Source: Clostridia bacterium | Lineage (GTDB): Bacteria; Bacillota; Clostridia; RGIG7378 | Reading direction: 5' to 3' | Length of the DNA: 61,588 nucleotides | Assembly: GCA_017559445.1 (NCBI GenBank) | Contig: JAFYSJ010000008.1 | Span: forward strand, 1-61,588 | Shown: one piece after another, positions 26,392 through 35,290 of the stretch | Layout: every line of letters begins with the position of its first letter | How positions within the stretch are numbered: the first letter of the stretch is position 1 | Program-made: the position numbers and the translations under genes | The notes under the pieces: generated by a model | The model's input: only the letters and a program-made list of their open reading frames with translations | Told to the model about the DNA's origin: nothing | The model's database searches: none

Positions 26392-27647
26392 TATCTCACC
26401 TGTCCCTCTCCACGGACCACGTACTTGTAGGTTGTAAGTTCCTTAAGTCCCATGGGGCCTCTAGCGTGCATTTTCTGAGTGGAAATGCCCATTTCGCAAC
26501 CGAGACCAAACTCGCCGCCATCCGTAAATCTAGTAGATGCATTTACATATACGGAGGAACTGTCAACGCCCATAATGAACTGCTGAGCCACTTCCTCATT
26601 TGTTGTTACGATACCATCGCTGTGATGTGTAGAGTGCTTTCCAATATGCATAACCGCCTCTTCTACACCATCCACAACCTTAACAGCCATGATGTAATCA
26701 AGAAATTCTGTGTCAAAATCTGTTTCGCCAGCCGGTGTCATGTCGACAATACTTCTTGCAACCTCGTCACCACGGAGCTCCACTGGCTTCAAGCCCTTCG
26801 CTGCTCTATTTGTAACAAGTCTTTCATAAAGCTTAGGCAAAAACTCCTGCACCACAGCCTTATCCACTACGCAAACCTCCATGGCATTGCATACAGAAGG
26901 TCTGCTAGTCTTAGCATTTTCGATAATGTTAAGCGCCATGTCCAAATCTGCCTGACTATGAACATAAATATGGCAAATACCTGTACCTGTCTGGATACAT
27001 GGAACCAGCGCCTCACGGACACATGTGGAAATAAGTCCTGGGCCACCTCTTGGGATAAGCAAGTCGATGTAGTCCACAGCTGTCATAAGCTCCTTAGCTC
27101 CCTGACGAGTTCTGTCCTCCACGATTCCAATTACGTCCTCTGGAAGGCCTACCTCCTTAAGTCCCTGGCGAAGTGCATCTACAATAGCCTTTGCAGAAGC
27201 CCATGCCTCCTTACCACATCTGAGAATACAGCAGTTACCGCTCATTATGGCCAAAGCTGCTGCATCGGAGGTTACGTTAGGTCTACTCTCATAAATAATG
27301 GCTAAAACACCAAATGGCACTGCCATCTTAGTAATTTCCAAACCATTCGGTCTATTTACTACTTCCAAAACCCTACCAACTGGATCTGGCAACTGCGCTA
27401 CCTGCAAAATGCCATCTGCCATGGCCTTAATTCTCTGCTCGGATAGATAAAGTCTGTCTAACATTACCTCGCCAATGTAGCTTTTAGCCTCTTCCACGTC
27501 CTTGGCATTTGCCTCCAAAATGGACTGAGTGTTATCTACAAGGGCCTTTGCCATTGCCTGTAAAGCCTGTCGCTTTTTGTCGGTTGACTGCATTGCCACA
27601 ACGCCCTTTACGGCAGCTGTCCTCTGCATTACTTCCAATGTTGTCAT
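26391..27647 (-). CDS. proA: Glutamate-5-semialdehyde dehydrogenase (gamma-glutamyl phosphate reductase)
   Basis: 418 residues from ATG 27647, one base after the proB stop; longer in-frame starts would lie inside proB. Reduces gamma-glutamyl phosphate with NADPH. Aldehyde-dehydrogenase-like fold with FGVLAIIYESRPNVTSD (about 105-121), the catalytic-cysteine region TSRPSVCNAMEVCVVD and the C-terminal GEFGLGCEMGISTQKMHARGPMG (split over about 375-400). The ribosome site is weak, consistent with translational coupling to proB. Confidence 0.95.
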   Translation of the reverse strand: MTTLEVMQRTAAVKGVVAMQSTDKKRQALQAMAKALVDNTQSILEANAKDVEEAKSYIGEVMLDRLYLSEQRIKAMADGILQVAQLPDPVGRVLEVVNRPNGLEITKMAVPFGVLAIIYESRPNVTSDAAALAIMSGNCCILRCGKEAWASAKAIVDALRQGLKEVGLPEDVIGIVEDRTRQGAKELMTAVDYIDLLIPRGGPGLISTCVREALVPCIQTGTGICHIYVHSQADLDMALNIIENAKTSRPSVCNAMEVCVVDKAVVQEFLPKLYERLVTNRAAKGLKPVELRGDEVARSIVDMTPAGETDFDTEFLDYIMAVKVVDGVEEAVMHIGKHSTHHSDGIVTTNEEVAQQFIMGVDSSSVYVNASTRFTDGGEFGLGCEMGISTQKMHARGPMGLKELTTYKYVVRGEGQVR

Positions 27648-27648
27648 A

Positions 27649-28425
27649 TTACTTACCAGCCTTTCCTGCGTAGAAACGAGTTCCAATGGCCTGTCCCTCT
27701 ACAATATCGTAAAGGATATCTGGATTAGAACCCTGGGCGATAATCATGTCGCAGCCCGCATTTGTAACAATCTTAGCTGCAGAAAGCTTTGTCTGCATGC
27801 CACCTGTACCACGACCTGTACCTGCGCCGCCTGCCACGCTCAAAATCTCTGGAGTTAATTCGTATACCTCTGGAATAAGCTTTGCGTTTTCATCCTTTCT
27901 GGGGTCGCCAGAATAAAGTCCGTCAATATCCGACAGCAACACCAAAAGATCTGCCTTAATAGCAGATGCAACAATAGCGGAGAGTGTGTCATTATCTCCC
28001 ACTGTAATTTCTTCAGTTTCTACGGTGTCGTTCTCGTTGATAATGGGGAGAACACCCATTTCCAAAAGTCTGTTGACTGTGTTGTTAAAATTCTCAAGTC
28101 TAACGCTATTTTCTACATCTGCGCCAGTTAACAGAATCTGTGCAACTGTTCTGCCAAACTCGCCAAATGTTCTGTCGTATGAATCCATAAGAACGCACTG
28201 TCCAACTGCAGCAACTGCCTGCTTAGTTGGCATATCCTCTGGCCTTTTTGTCAAACCAAGCTTTGCAACGCCCATGGCAATGGCACCAGAAGATACCAAC
28301 ACCACCTGATTGCCTGCGTTCATAAGGTCAGCCACTACCTGACACAACTTATGAAATCTACGTATATTAATGCCTCCGCCCTCATGGGTCAGAGTAGAAC
28401 TGCCAAGTTTAATAACCAGTTTCAT
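27649..28425 (-). CDS. proB: Glutamate 5-kinase, short form without PUA domain
   Basis: 258 residues from ATG 28425 (AGAGG five bases upstream; a GTG two codons earlier overlaps that site). Phosphorylates glutamate, the first step of proline synthesis and the feedback-controlled one. Amino-acid kinase fold: VIKLGSSTLT at the N-terminus, VSSGAIAMG, INENDTV and the GGMQTKLSAAKI motif near 210. Many ProB proteins (about 370) carry a C-terminal PUA domain; this one ends after the kinase domain. First gene of the operon. Confidence 0.94.
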   Translation of the reverse strand: MKLVIKLGSSTLTHEGGGINIRRFHKLCQVVADLMNAGNQVVLVSSGAIAMGVAKLGLTKRPEDMPTKQAVAAVGQCVLMDSYDRTFGEFGRTVAQILLTGADVENSVRLENFNNTVNRLLEMGVLPIINENDTVETEEITVGDNDTLSAIVASAIKADLLVLLSDIDGLYSGDPRKDENAKLIPEVYELTPEILSVAGGAGTGRGTGGMQTKLSAAKIVTNAGCDMIIAQGSNPDILYDIVEGQAIGTRFYAGKAGK

Positions 28426-28449
28426 GTGCACCTCTAAAATTGACTATTT

Positions 28450-28493
28450 CGCTAAATATATATCCTCTAATATAAATAGGCAATGATTTAGCG
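28450..28493. promoter_or_regulatory. Inverted repeat upstream of proB
   Basis: CGCTAAAT (28450-28457) and ATTTAGCG (28486-28493) are an 8-bp inverted repeat 28 bases apart, in the AT-rich gap between the CotH-like gene and proB. No T run follows, so an operator is more likely than a terminator. Confidence 0.35.
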
Positions 28494-28552
28494 TAGTAAA
28501 GTCTCAAGTGGACAAAATAGGAAACGATTATTTAACACTATTTGCTGTGCTA

Positions 28553-30310
28553 TTAGAAATCCGTCAGAGGCATGTTCCAATCCTGGCCATCCAACCAATT
28601 CCATCTGTCGATGATGTAATCTCTCAATCTCTTTACTTGAGCATCATATGTCTTATAATTCACTGTAGAATATGGCTGGCCGAAAAGTCGTGTTCCAAGG
28701 ACATCCCACTTTTGGAAATTGAGCGTGGCTGAAGGTTTAGTTACCTGGTATGTGTAGTCTACTTCTGCCAACATGTCTGCCAATAACTGGTCCTTGATTT
28801 CATCCCACCTAGCTCTCAAGCGATCCATGAATTCTGGGTCTGCTACTAGGCAGTTCACCCAGTTGAGCTTAACATATGTATCGTCTGCAGCTGAACCAAG
28901 AGTTGCCCATGTGCCCTCTGTGTATCTATGGAAGTTACCAAACGCAAGGTCAAAGTCCCAAATTGGACCCATCTTAAGCTTTCCGCCTGGCTCCAAAACC
29001 ATGTAGCAGCTACGTCTCATACAACCGTCCAAGTTATATGTCATTTCGTAGCAAATAATCCAGTCGATAAGGGAATCCACGTCAATATATTCCTCGTAAT
29101 CCTGGAGGTACTTAACTGCATTGTCGCACTGACGAAGGTAATTCTTAATCCTACTTACGTCATTTGAGGAGATAACCTCTTCCTCAGGATAATGGATTGT
29201 GAAATTGCGCAAATATCCAACTGTGTAGTACTTTGGTGGATTCAAAGCATCGTCATCTCTTCCACCAAGTTCGATGAGGAAAGCAAGACTTTCGTCGCCC
29301 TCTTCTGGCTCGATATCTACTCTGCCGTTCTTTACTTCAAGCTGCTCACCAATTGTGTAAACCCCAAGATATTCGCCGTTAAAGAAAACATCTACCAAAT
29401 ACTGGTGTGGAGTAAATGCCAAGTTATCCAAAACGGAACCCATTGTCATGGCAATATGGTTCTGCATAAGGGTTTTGTCTGGGTGGTTTGCAATGAGGAC
29501 CCACTTTTTGTTGGGAGTCATTCCCAAAACCTCTGTCTTGGTATCAAACTTAATCTTGTAAGACTTCTTGTCAAACTGCTCCCAGGAGGACTGGCCTCTA
29601 CCTCTAATCTGAATTACCTTGCCGTTAATGTTCAAGTACTGTGACATGAAGGAATCTGTGCAATCCAAAGAGAAAGTACCAGTTACGTACTGCTCCTTAG
29701 ATGTAACTGCCAATCCAGAATCTGTGGTCAAGTATACGATGGGAAGCTCATTCTTAAGATAAATAACCTCAACCTCGTAATCTCTAGTCTGTCCATCCTT
29801 ATCTGTAACTGTGCAAATACATGGAGCGGAAAGGTTCAAGGAGCCGTCGCTATTAACTGCCTCGCTGTTAAATGTAACCTTACCATTACCTGCGTCGATG
29901 GTTGGGCGTGCACTTGTCAAAACATTTCGGTTAACCAGGTAGCTAACTGTAGCTGTAATCTTGGTGCCGTTAACTTGGAAAACAACCTCTGACTTAAGGC
30001 CTGTGTTGTCCTTGGCTGTAAGGCGGAAACTCTTGATTGTTTCCTTACAAACAGGAGCTGGTGTCACTGTAGCCTCTGGAGTTGGTGTTGGTGTAGCAAT
30101 AGGTGTTGCTGTTGGAGTTGGTGAAACCTCTGGTGTAGCTGTAGGGGTACTAACTGGAGTCTCAGATACAAAAGGTGTTGCAGTTGAATCCTGTGTTACG
30201 TCATGAGTAGCATCTGGAACATCTGTAAGCAAGGCCACTGCCACTGCAATGCCCACACAAGCTACGATGGTTGCGATATATATAATGCGAATTAGTTTCT
30301 GCTTATTCAA
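28553..30310 (-). CDS. CotH-family kinase-like protein with membrane anchor and Pro/Thr linker
   Basis: 585 residues from a TTG start (AAGGA ten bases upstream). An N-terminal helix (about 8-28) acts as signal anchor. It is followed by a Thr/Pro/Ala-rich linker (about 40-88), a beta-rich domain (about 90-185) and the CotH domain. Conserved CotH motifs are QIRGRGQSSWEQFDKKSYKIKF (split about 235-256), YLGVYTIGEQLEVKNGRVDIE and the metal-binding GPIWDFDLAFGNF (about 452-464). CotH proteins are atypical protein kinases, first known from spore coats; here the extracellular anchored form suggests a surface role rather than a coat role. Confidence 0.8.
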   Translation of the reverse strand: MNKQKLIRIIYIATIVACVGIAVAVALLTDVPDATHDVTQDSTATPFVSETPVSTPTATPEVSPTPTATPIATPTPTPEATVTPAPVCKETIKSFRLTAKDNTGLKSEVVFQVNGTKITATVSYLVNRNVLTSARPTIDAGNGKVTFNSEAVNSDGSLNLSAPCICTVTDKDGQTRDYEVEVIYLKNELPIVYLTTDSGLAVTSKEQYVTGTFSLDCTDSFMSQYLNINGKVIQIRGRGQSSWEQFDKKSYKIKFDTKTEVLGMTPNKKWVLIANHPDKTLMQNHIAMTMGSVLDNLAFTPHQYLVDVFFNGEYLGVYTIGEQLEVKNGRVDIEPEEGDESLAFLIELGGRDDDALNPPKYYTVGYLRNFTIHYPEEEVISSNDVSRIKNYLRQCDNAVKYLQDYEEYIDVDSLIDWIICYEMTYNLDGCMRRSCYMVLEPGGKLKMGPIWDFDLAFGNFHRYTEGTWATLGSAADDTYVKLNWVNCLVADPEFMDRLRARWDEIKDQLLADMLAEVDYTYQVTKPSATLNFQKWDVLGTRLFGQPYSTVNYKTYDAQVKRLRDYIIDRWNWLDGQDWNMPLTDF

Positions 30311-30401
30311 CGATTTTGTTTCCTTCTATTTTTTACTAATAATACCATTCTATATAACGTGGATTCAACGACATTGTTCGAAAAGAAATCTGTCACCCGT
30401 C

Positions 30402-30432
30402 TTGACTTACATTACCTTCCCTTTGATATACT
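30402..30432 (+). promoter_or_regulatory. Extended -10 promoter placed to give a leaderless mRNA
   Basis: TTGACT (30402-30407), then TGATATACT with TATACT at 30427-30432. Transcription would start about seven bases downstream, at the ATG (30439). No Shine-Dalgarno sequence lies between. The -35 spacing is long (19), but the TGN extension compensates. Confidence 0.5.
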
Positions 30433-30438
30433 AATCCT

Positions 30439-30984
30439 ATGAAAAAATTAGCTCTATTTATTTTAATCATGGCGATGTTTTGCTGTGTGTTCACCAGCTG
30501 TGGCACTCAGGTAGATATTCCGCGCCTTACATCCCCCCAGGCTGCTAACAAGGTTCTTTCCTGCCCACTGCCCGAGGACTGTGAGATAAGAGATATTTCA
30601 GATCAGTTCGGCCTAGACAGCCGCTTTGCCGTATACGGCGTATATTCCGACACAGGTGTTAGATGCGCCTACGTCACCCTTTATTCAAACGACAATTCAA
30701 CCCTTGTTATGGCCACCATTAAAGTAAATCTTTTCTGCGAAGAAAAGTATTCCGAAATGGGGCTTGAATGGGCCAACAATTTATTAGACAGACTTTACCC
30801 CAATTTGCAGGGAAAACTCATGGAAAAATTAACAGAGGATTGCCCTTGGACAATCTCCGATTTGAAAACACTCTCTTTAGGCGAAACATATACCAACACC
30901 ATCTCTGGAGATAGCCAAAAGCTAGTTTACGACGTAATGGGTAGCCAGTATGGCTCTATCCAGTTGTGGTACGCGGAGGAGTAA
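30439..30984 (+). CDS. Small lipoprotein of unknown function
   Basis: 181 residues. Lipoprotein signal MKKLALFILIMAMFCC... with lipobox FTSC at about 18-21. The mature part (about 160 residues) is a mixed alpha/beta domain with no motif I recognise. The gene appears leaderless: the predicted promoter would start transcripts at or beside the ATG and there is no ribosome site. It overlaps the pseudouridine synthase start by one base (TAATG), so the two are in one transcript although their products seem unrelated. Confidence 0.65.
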   Translation: MKKLALFILIMAMFCCVFTSCGTQVDIPRLTSPQAANKVLSCPLPEDCEIRDISDQFGLDSRFAVYGVYSDTGVRCAYVTLYSNDNSTLVMATIKVNLFCEEKYSEMGLEWANNLLDRLYPNLQGKLMEKLTEDCPWTISDLKTLSLGETYTNTISGDSQKLVYDVMGSQYGSIQLWYAEE

Positions 30985-31604
30985 TGAGATATTACATGCT
31001 CAACAAGCCTCTTGGGCAGATTTCGGCAGTTTCCGACGCAAATCGACCCACTGTAATGGACAATTTTCCCGACGAAATTCGACTAGGTCTTTCCCCTGTT
31101 GGCAGATTAGACGCCGACACATCCGGACTTTTGATAATAACCGATGATGGACTACTTAATCACAGGTTAACTAGCCCTGATTTTTGTGTAGAAAAAGAGT
31201 ACTTTTTCATGGCATTTGGAGAGATTTCCCCAGAAAAATTAGAAGAACTTAAGACAGGAACAACACTTCCTGGAAACGGCTTCCATACATCACCAGCGAG
31301 ATTGGAGATTATTGATACAACTACTGTTGCAAATGTTGAGCAGCATCTGCCCGACAAAATCCATGATTCTGTTATGAAAAACCCAAAGGGAGCGGTTACC
31401 ATTGGTCGAATGTGGCTCACTCAAGGGCACAAGCACCAGGTTAGACTCATGCTTAAGTCTGCTGGTTGCCACGTCTTTGTGCTAAGACGAGATTCAGTAA
31501 GCGGAGTGCGCCTTGATCCATCACTAAAACCAGGCGAATTTAGGGAATTAAGCAGGGAAGAACTTGATTTGTTTAGTGTTTGGTGGTTAGTGTTTGGTGG
31601 TTAG
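30984..31604 (+). CDS. RsuA/RluB-family pseudouridine synthase without S4 domain
   Basis: 206 residues from ATG 30984, preceded by GGAGGAG and overlapping the upstream stop. Catalytic motif SPVGRLDADTSGLLIITDDG (about 38-57) with the Asp nucleophile, and the family's C-terminal LTQGHKHQVRLML. The S4 RNA-binding domain usual in RsuA/RluB is absent, so it resembles the RluE-like short forms; the RNA target is not certain. The last about 10 residues (FSVWWLVFGG) are encoded by the heptamer repeat TTTAGTG/TTTGGTG, so the natural C-terminus has been replaced or extended by repeat DNA. Confidence 0.85.
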   Translation: MRYYMLNKPLGQISAVSDANRPTVMDNFPDEIRLGLSPVGRLDADTSGLLIITDDGLLNHRLTSPDFCVEKEYFFMAFGEISPEKLEELKTGTTLPGNGFHTSPARLEIIDTTTVANVEQHLPDKIHDSVMKNPKGAVTIGRMWLTQGHKHQVRLMLKSAGCHVFVLRRDSVSGVRLDPSLKPGEFRELSREELDLFSVWWLVFGG

Positions 31605-31760
31605 TGCTGGTACCTATGTTCCAAAGATGCTGCGCATCTAGTGTTTAGTGTTGAGTGTTTGGTGTTTAGTGCTGGTTTCTTTGTTCCTATGATCTATTTT
31701 TAAAAGGAACATGTTTCATTCGCTAAACACTAATAACTAATCACTAAGCACTGCAAAGCA
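31573..31760 (-). repeat. Heptamer minisatellite and composite repeat
   Basis: On the minus strand: heptamers CACTAAA/CACCAAA (plus strand TTTAGTG/TTTGGTG) at 31573-31604 and 31645-31672, the triloop hairpin AGATGC-TGC-GCATCT at about 31626-31640, and GGAACATAGG. Further degenerate CACTAA units lie at 31720-31752. The first heptamers are inside the pseudouridine synthase frame. Together with the next two entries this fills the 312-base gap before the thioredoxin gene. Confidence 0.75.
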
Positions 31761-31787
31761 TAGCTTTGCAAACCGTGCCTCCCGCGC

Positions 31788-31850
31788 TTCGGAAGTAGCG
31801 GGCGACTTTTGGTTACTTTGGGTCGTTCCAAAGTAATGGATATTCACTAG
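31788..31850 (+). repeat. 63-bp core repeat, copy 1
   Basis: It begins TTCGGAAGTAGCGGGCGAC and ends GGATATTCACTAG, leading directly into a triloop-hairpin array. Inside is a perfect 9-bp stem TTACTTTGG/CCAAAGTAA with loop GTCGTT. Copies 2 (46.6 kb, inverted) and 3 (48.4 kb) differ at about three and four positions. Confidence 0.85.
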
Positions 31851-31919
31851 CCGAAGGCGGTTCACTAGCAACGCAGTTGCGGCCTACTAGCGCAGCGGCT
31901 CACTAGCCGAAGTGGTTCA
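31846..31919 (+). repeat. Triloop-hairpin repeat array (about five units) at the thioredoxin stop
   Basis: Units GCC-GAA-GGC, CAAC-GCA-GTTG, GC-GCA-GC and GCC-GAA-GT, joined by TCACTAG or CTACTAG. The last joint, read on the minus strand, supplies the TGA stop codon of thioredoxin (CAGTGAACC). Confidence 0.85.
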
Positions 31920-32222
31920 CTGACAAAAATACGGTTCAATTTCTTCTCTTTCCCTGTACCCCACAGCCTTTTTTACAGGAACGCCATCCTTAAACAGCAT
32001 GAGCGTAGGCAAATCCAGGGCCCTGTACTTAAATCCAAGTTCCAAACATTCATCCACATTACACCTTACAAAAAGCATTTCTGGATGGTCCTCTGCCATG
32101 GCTTCCACAGTTGGGGCAAGCATTGCACATGGTGCGCACCACTCAGCATAAAAGTCCACGAGCACAGGCTTTGTGCTTTCTAAAACTACCTGTTCAAAAT
32201 TTTCTTTATTTACCTCAAACAT
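31917..32222 (-). CDS. trxA: Thioredoxin
   Basis: 101 residues from ATG 32222 (AAGGA about nine bases upstream). Dithiol-disulfide oxidoreductase of the cytoplasm. Active site WCAPC (about 28-32) with FYAEW before it, and the cis-proline region LDLPTLMLFKDG. WCAPC replaces the common WCGPC, which can shift redox potential. The stop codon lies in the repeat array, so the C-terminal codon (Gln) abuts repeat DNA. Divergent from the ABC exporter gene. Confidence 0.88.
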   Translation of the reverse strand: MFEVNKENFEQVVLESTKPVLVDFYAEWCAPCAMLAPTVEAMAEDHPEMLFVRCNVDECLELGFKYRALDLPTLMLFKDGVPVKKAVGYREREEIEPYFCQ

Positions 32223-32346
32223 AGTTTGTATATCCTTACTAATTGTTTCCAAATTGTTACGAAAAAGCCCCTTTATTCAAGGTTTTTCTATTTACAATGT
32301 AATATAAAAGTGATAGTTTGACAATGTATGCGATTATGGAGGAAAT

Positions 32347-34680
32347 ATGAGTATCAACAAACTTTACAGTGATTTGCCAGCCGACCTTTTGAAGGCGCTG
32401 AACAACAATTCCATACCTTGTCAGGACCCAATTATCTGGGCAAATGCTGACATGGACACAGACTGCACTTTTAGAATACATGTCCTTGTTTTGACACGCA
32501 CTACTTTGATCCACGGCTCCGCTCCCGAGCACACAACCCGTCGTACAATGACAGGTTTCGGCAAGCCAGAGGCCATAGATTACAGCACATTTACATGGGA
32601 AACATTTGAGCTTTCCACTCTTTCTAACCCCACCGTAGACAACTTGGTTGTTGGTGGACTTTTCCATGTAGTAATTAACGATGTAGATACCCCCATCGCT
32701 GCATACACAAATAGCTACAATCCTCGCATGCACAAGTTCAAGGATTTGTTCAACAAGCTTCTTGAGGGCAAGGAGATTACAGAGGATCAGCTCATCGAGA
32801 GAGACAGAGAGCAGATTTGTCCCAAGTGTGGCTCTCCATACCCAGATAAGCACCGCAAGATTTGCCCTAAGTGTATCGACAGAAGATCTATTTTCTTTAG
32901 ATTGTTCGCTTATTTTAAGCCCTACTGGGGTCTCTTGGTTGTAGTTTCACTACTTTCTATCCTGAACTCCCTTTGCAACTCCATTTGGCCTTACCTTAAC
33001 GGTACAATTTTGTACGATAACGTATTGTCCAAGAACATGGGCAAAATTGGTGAATACTTCCCATCTGTTACAGACTTTTTCCAGTGGATTTTGATCTTGG
33101 CACTTACAATGGCAGGACTTAAAGTCTTGCAGCAGCTCTTTGGTATTATTCAGGGCCGCATTATCGCAAACATTGTTCCAAACGTTGTTTCCAAGGTTAA
33201 GTCTCAGGTTTTCGAGTCCATTCAGTCCCTTTCTGTTTCCTTCTTCTCCAAGAGACAGACCGGTTCTCTTATGACTCGAATCGTGGACGATGCAGGCAGC
33301 ATTTCCGAATTGTTTATCGACGGTTTGCCATACCTGCTCCCCAACGTTCTCACAGTTATTTTCTCTTGCTACGTTATGTACAGCACAAACTGGCTCCTTG
33401 CACTTGTTGCAACACTTGTTTTGCCACCTGCATTCATTTTCGTAGGCAAGTTGGAGCCCCTTTTCTGGCACTACTGGAGCAAACAGCACCAGACCAACCG
33501 TAACTTGCGCGCTAGAGTTAACGATAACTTGGTGGGCGCCAGAGTTGTTAAAGCCTTTGGCCAGCAGGATCAGGAAATGGCTCGTTTCTCCAAGGCAAAC
33601 AACAGAGTTTTAGACGCTCAGATGGACACAGTTAAGTTCGACACTAAGTTCCACGCAATTTTCTGGATTGCCAAGAACGCTTCCATCATGTTGGTATGGG
33701 CAATCGGCGCCATGATCGTACTTAACTTAACTGGTTCCTCCATGACATACGGAACTTTGATCACTTTCGTTGGATATGTTGGACTTTTAGCTGGACCTTT
33801 GGACTTCTTCTCCTACATATTCCGTTGGTGGGCTCACTCCATGAACTCCGCACAGCGTATTTTTGAGATCATCGACTCCCAGCCCGACGTTGTTGAGACT
33901 CTTAACCCCATTCCAGTGGACACACTTAAGGGTGACATCCGTTTGGAAAACGTTTCCTTCTCTTATGAAGCAAACAAAAAGGTTCTTAAGGGCATCAACC
34001 TCCACGTGGAGCCAGGCAAAATGCTTGGTATCGTTGGTAAGTCAGGTGCAGGTAAGTCCACTTTGGTTAACCTTATCACACGTCTTTACGACCCAACTGA
34101 GGGCAACATTTACTTGGATGGCATTAACGTAAGAGATATGTCCTTTGCCGACGTTCGCAGAAACATTGCATTCGTTAGCCAGGAAACATACATTTTCCGT
34201 GGCACTATTTTTGAAAACATTGCCTACGGTAAACCAGATGCAACTAAGGAAGAGGTTCTTCAGGCAGCAATCGCAGCCAGTGCACATAACTTCATCTGCA
34301 AGTTGCCCGACGGCTACGACACCATGGTTGGTTCTGGTGGACGAAGCCTTTCTGGTGGTGAGAGACAGCGTATCTCCATTGCCAGAGCCATTTTGGCCAA
34401 CCCACGTATCTTGATTTTGGACGAGGCAACAGCCGCTGTTGATACTGAGACAGAAAAGAACATTCAGGCTGCCCTTTCCAAGTTAATCGTTGGCAGAACT
34501 ACACTTTCCATCGCACATAGACTTTCCACTCTTCGAGATGCTGACAGCCTCATCGTTTTGGAAGATGGCAAGATCATCGAAAGCGGCGAGCATGGCCAGT
34601 TGGTACGTCAGAAGGGCGCATACTTTAAGCTGCTGCAGATTCAGAGCAAGGCTTTGGCAATGCGCGGTATTGAGGATTAA
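32347..34680 (+). CDS. ABC exporter with N-terminal accessory domain and zinc ribbon (first of a DUF1854-linked pair)
   Basis: 777 residues. The first about 150 form a soluble beta-rich domain, then a four-Cys zinc ribbon (CPKCG...CPKC, about 157-176), then six transmembrane helices (about 185-470) and an ATPase domain: Walker A GKSGAGKST, signature LSGGERQR, Walker B ILILDEATAAVD, H-loop AHRLS. It is a full half-transporter of the type-IV exporter class. A GGAGG site precedes the ATG. With the DUF1854 gene and the second exporter it forms a probable heterodimer unit; this gene set has been noted near cyanophycin genes in other bacteria, but none are seen here. Confidence 0.85.
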   Translation: MSINKLYSDLPADLLKALNNNSIPCQDPIIWANADMDTDCTFRIHVLVLTRTTLIHGSAPEHTTRRTMTGFGKPEAIDYSTFTWETFELSTLSNPTVDNLVVGGLFHVVINDVDTPIAAYTNSYNPRMHKFKDLFNKLLEGKEITEDQLIERDREQICPKCGSPYPDKHRKICPKCIDRRSIFFRLFAYFKPYWGLLVVVSLLSILNSLCNSIWPYLNGTILYDNVLSKNMGKIGEYFPSVTDFFQWILILALTMAGLKVLQQLFGIIQGRIIANIVPNVVSKVKSQVFESIQSLSVSFFSKRQTGSLMTRIVDDAGSISELFIDGLPYLLPNVLTVIFSCYVMYSTNWLLALVATLVLPPAFIFVGKLEPLFWHYWSKQHQTNRNLRARVNDNLVGARVVKAFGQQDQEMARFSKANNRVLDAQMDTVKFDTKFHAIFWIAKNASIMLVWAIGAMIVLNLTGSSMTYGTLITFVGYVGLLAGPLDFFSYIFRWWAHSMNSAQRIFEIIDSQPDVVETLNPIPVDTLKGDIRLENVSFSYEANKKVLKGINLHVEPGKMLGIVGKSGAGKSTLVNLITRLYDPTEGNIYLDGINVRDMSFADVRRNIAFVSQETYIFRGTIFENIAYGKPDATKEEVLQAAIAASAHNFICKLPDGYDTMVGSGGRSLSGGERQRISIARAILANPRILILDEATAAVDTETEKNIQAALSKLIVGRTTLSIAHRLSTLRDADSLIVLEDGKIIESGEHGQLVRQKGAYFKLLQIQSKALAMRGIED

Positions 34681-34707
34681 ATTACTACCTACTAAAACGA
34701 GGTTATT

Positions 34708-35271
34708 ATGAGTACAGAGAATTTGAACACAGAAAACTTGGATATCTTAGAGCAAGAAAAGAAAAATGTAGACCGCTTGCTCAGCATGAATTACTTGACT
34801 CCTGACAATGCAACTTTTGCAGCTACTCCAGGTGGCTTTGTTTCCCTGACTACTGCTGAGAAGAATTGGCCAAGAGTTACAATCTACAGAGCTTTCCCAT
34901 TCACACAGCCAGGCCAGTACTTATCCGTACGCGAGCCCGATGACAAGGCAAAGGAAATCGGCATTATCCAGGACCTTAGCCAGTGGGACGAAGCAACCCA
35001 GAGCCTTATTGAGAGACAGTTGGCACTTAGATACTACATGCCCACTATCCTTAGAGTGCATTCCATTAAGGAAGAGTACGGCTATGCTTACTGGTCCGTT
35101 CTCACAGACAGAGGACCATGCCGCTTCACTATCTCCTCTGGTTCTAGCAGCGTAGTTAGACTTAGCGACAGCCACGTAATCGTAAAGGATATCGACGAGA
35201 ACCGTTACGAGATCCCAGACCTTACAAAGCTCACTCCCAAGGAGTTAAAGCGCGTTGACCTTTACATCTAA
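34708..35271 (+). CDS. DUF1854 protein
   Basis: 187 residues, soluble, no signal peptide. The DUF1854 pattern is present: WPRVTIYRAFPF (about 52-63), YLSVREPDDKAKEIGIIQDL (about 71-90), LRYYMPTILRVHSIKEEYG and a C-terminal LTPKELKRVDLYI. Function is unknown; homologues sit beside ABC exporters, some in gene sets annotated as cyanophycin-associated. It lies 27 bases after the first exporter and 19 before the second, so it is cotranscribed and may be a partner of the pair. Confidence 0.8.
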   Translation: MSTENLNTENLDILEQEKKNVDRLLSMNYLTPDNATFAATPGGFVSLTTAEKNWPRVTIYRAFPFTQPGQYLSVREPDDKAKEIGIIQDLSQWDEATQSLIERQLALRYYMPTILRVHSIKEEYGYAYWSVLTDRGPCRFTISSGSSSVVRLSDSHVIVKDIDENRYEIPDLTKLTPKELKRVDLYI

Positions 35272-35290
35272 GGCCACTTTTGGAGGAAAA

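Noticed and set aside
32257-32853. Minus-strand frame of 198 codons upstream of thioredoxin
   Set aside because: It lies opposite the N-terminal domain of the first ABC exporter and has shadow-type composition with no start signal.
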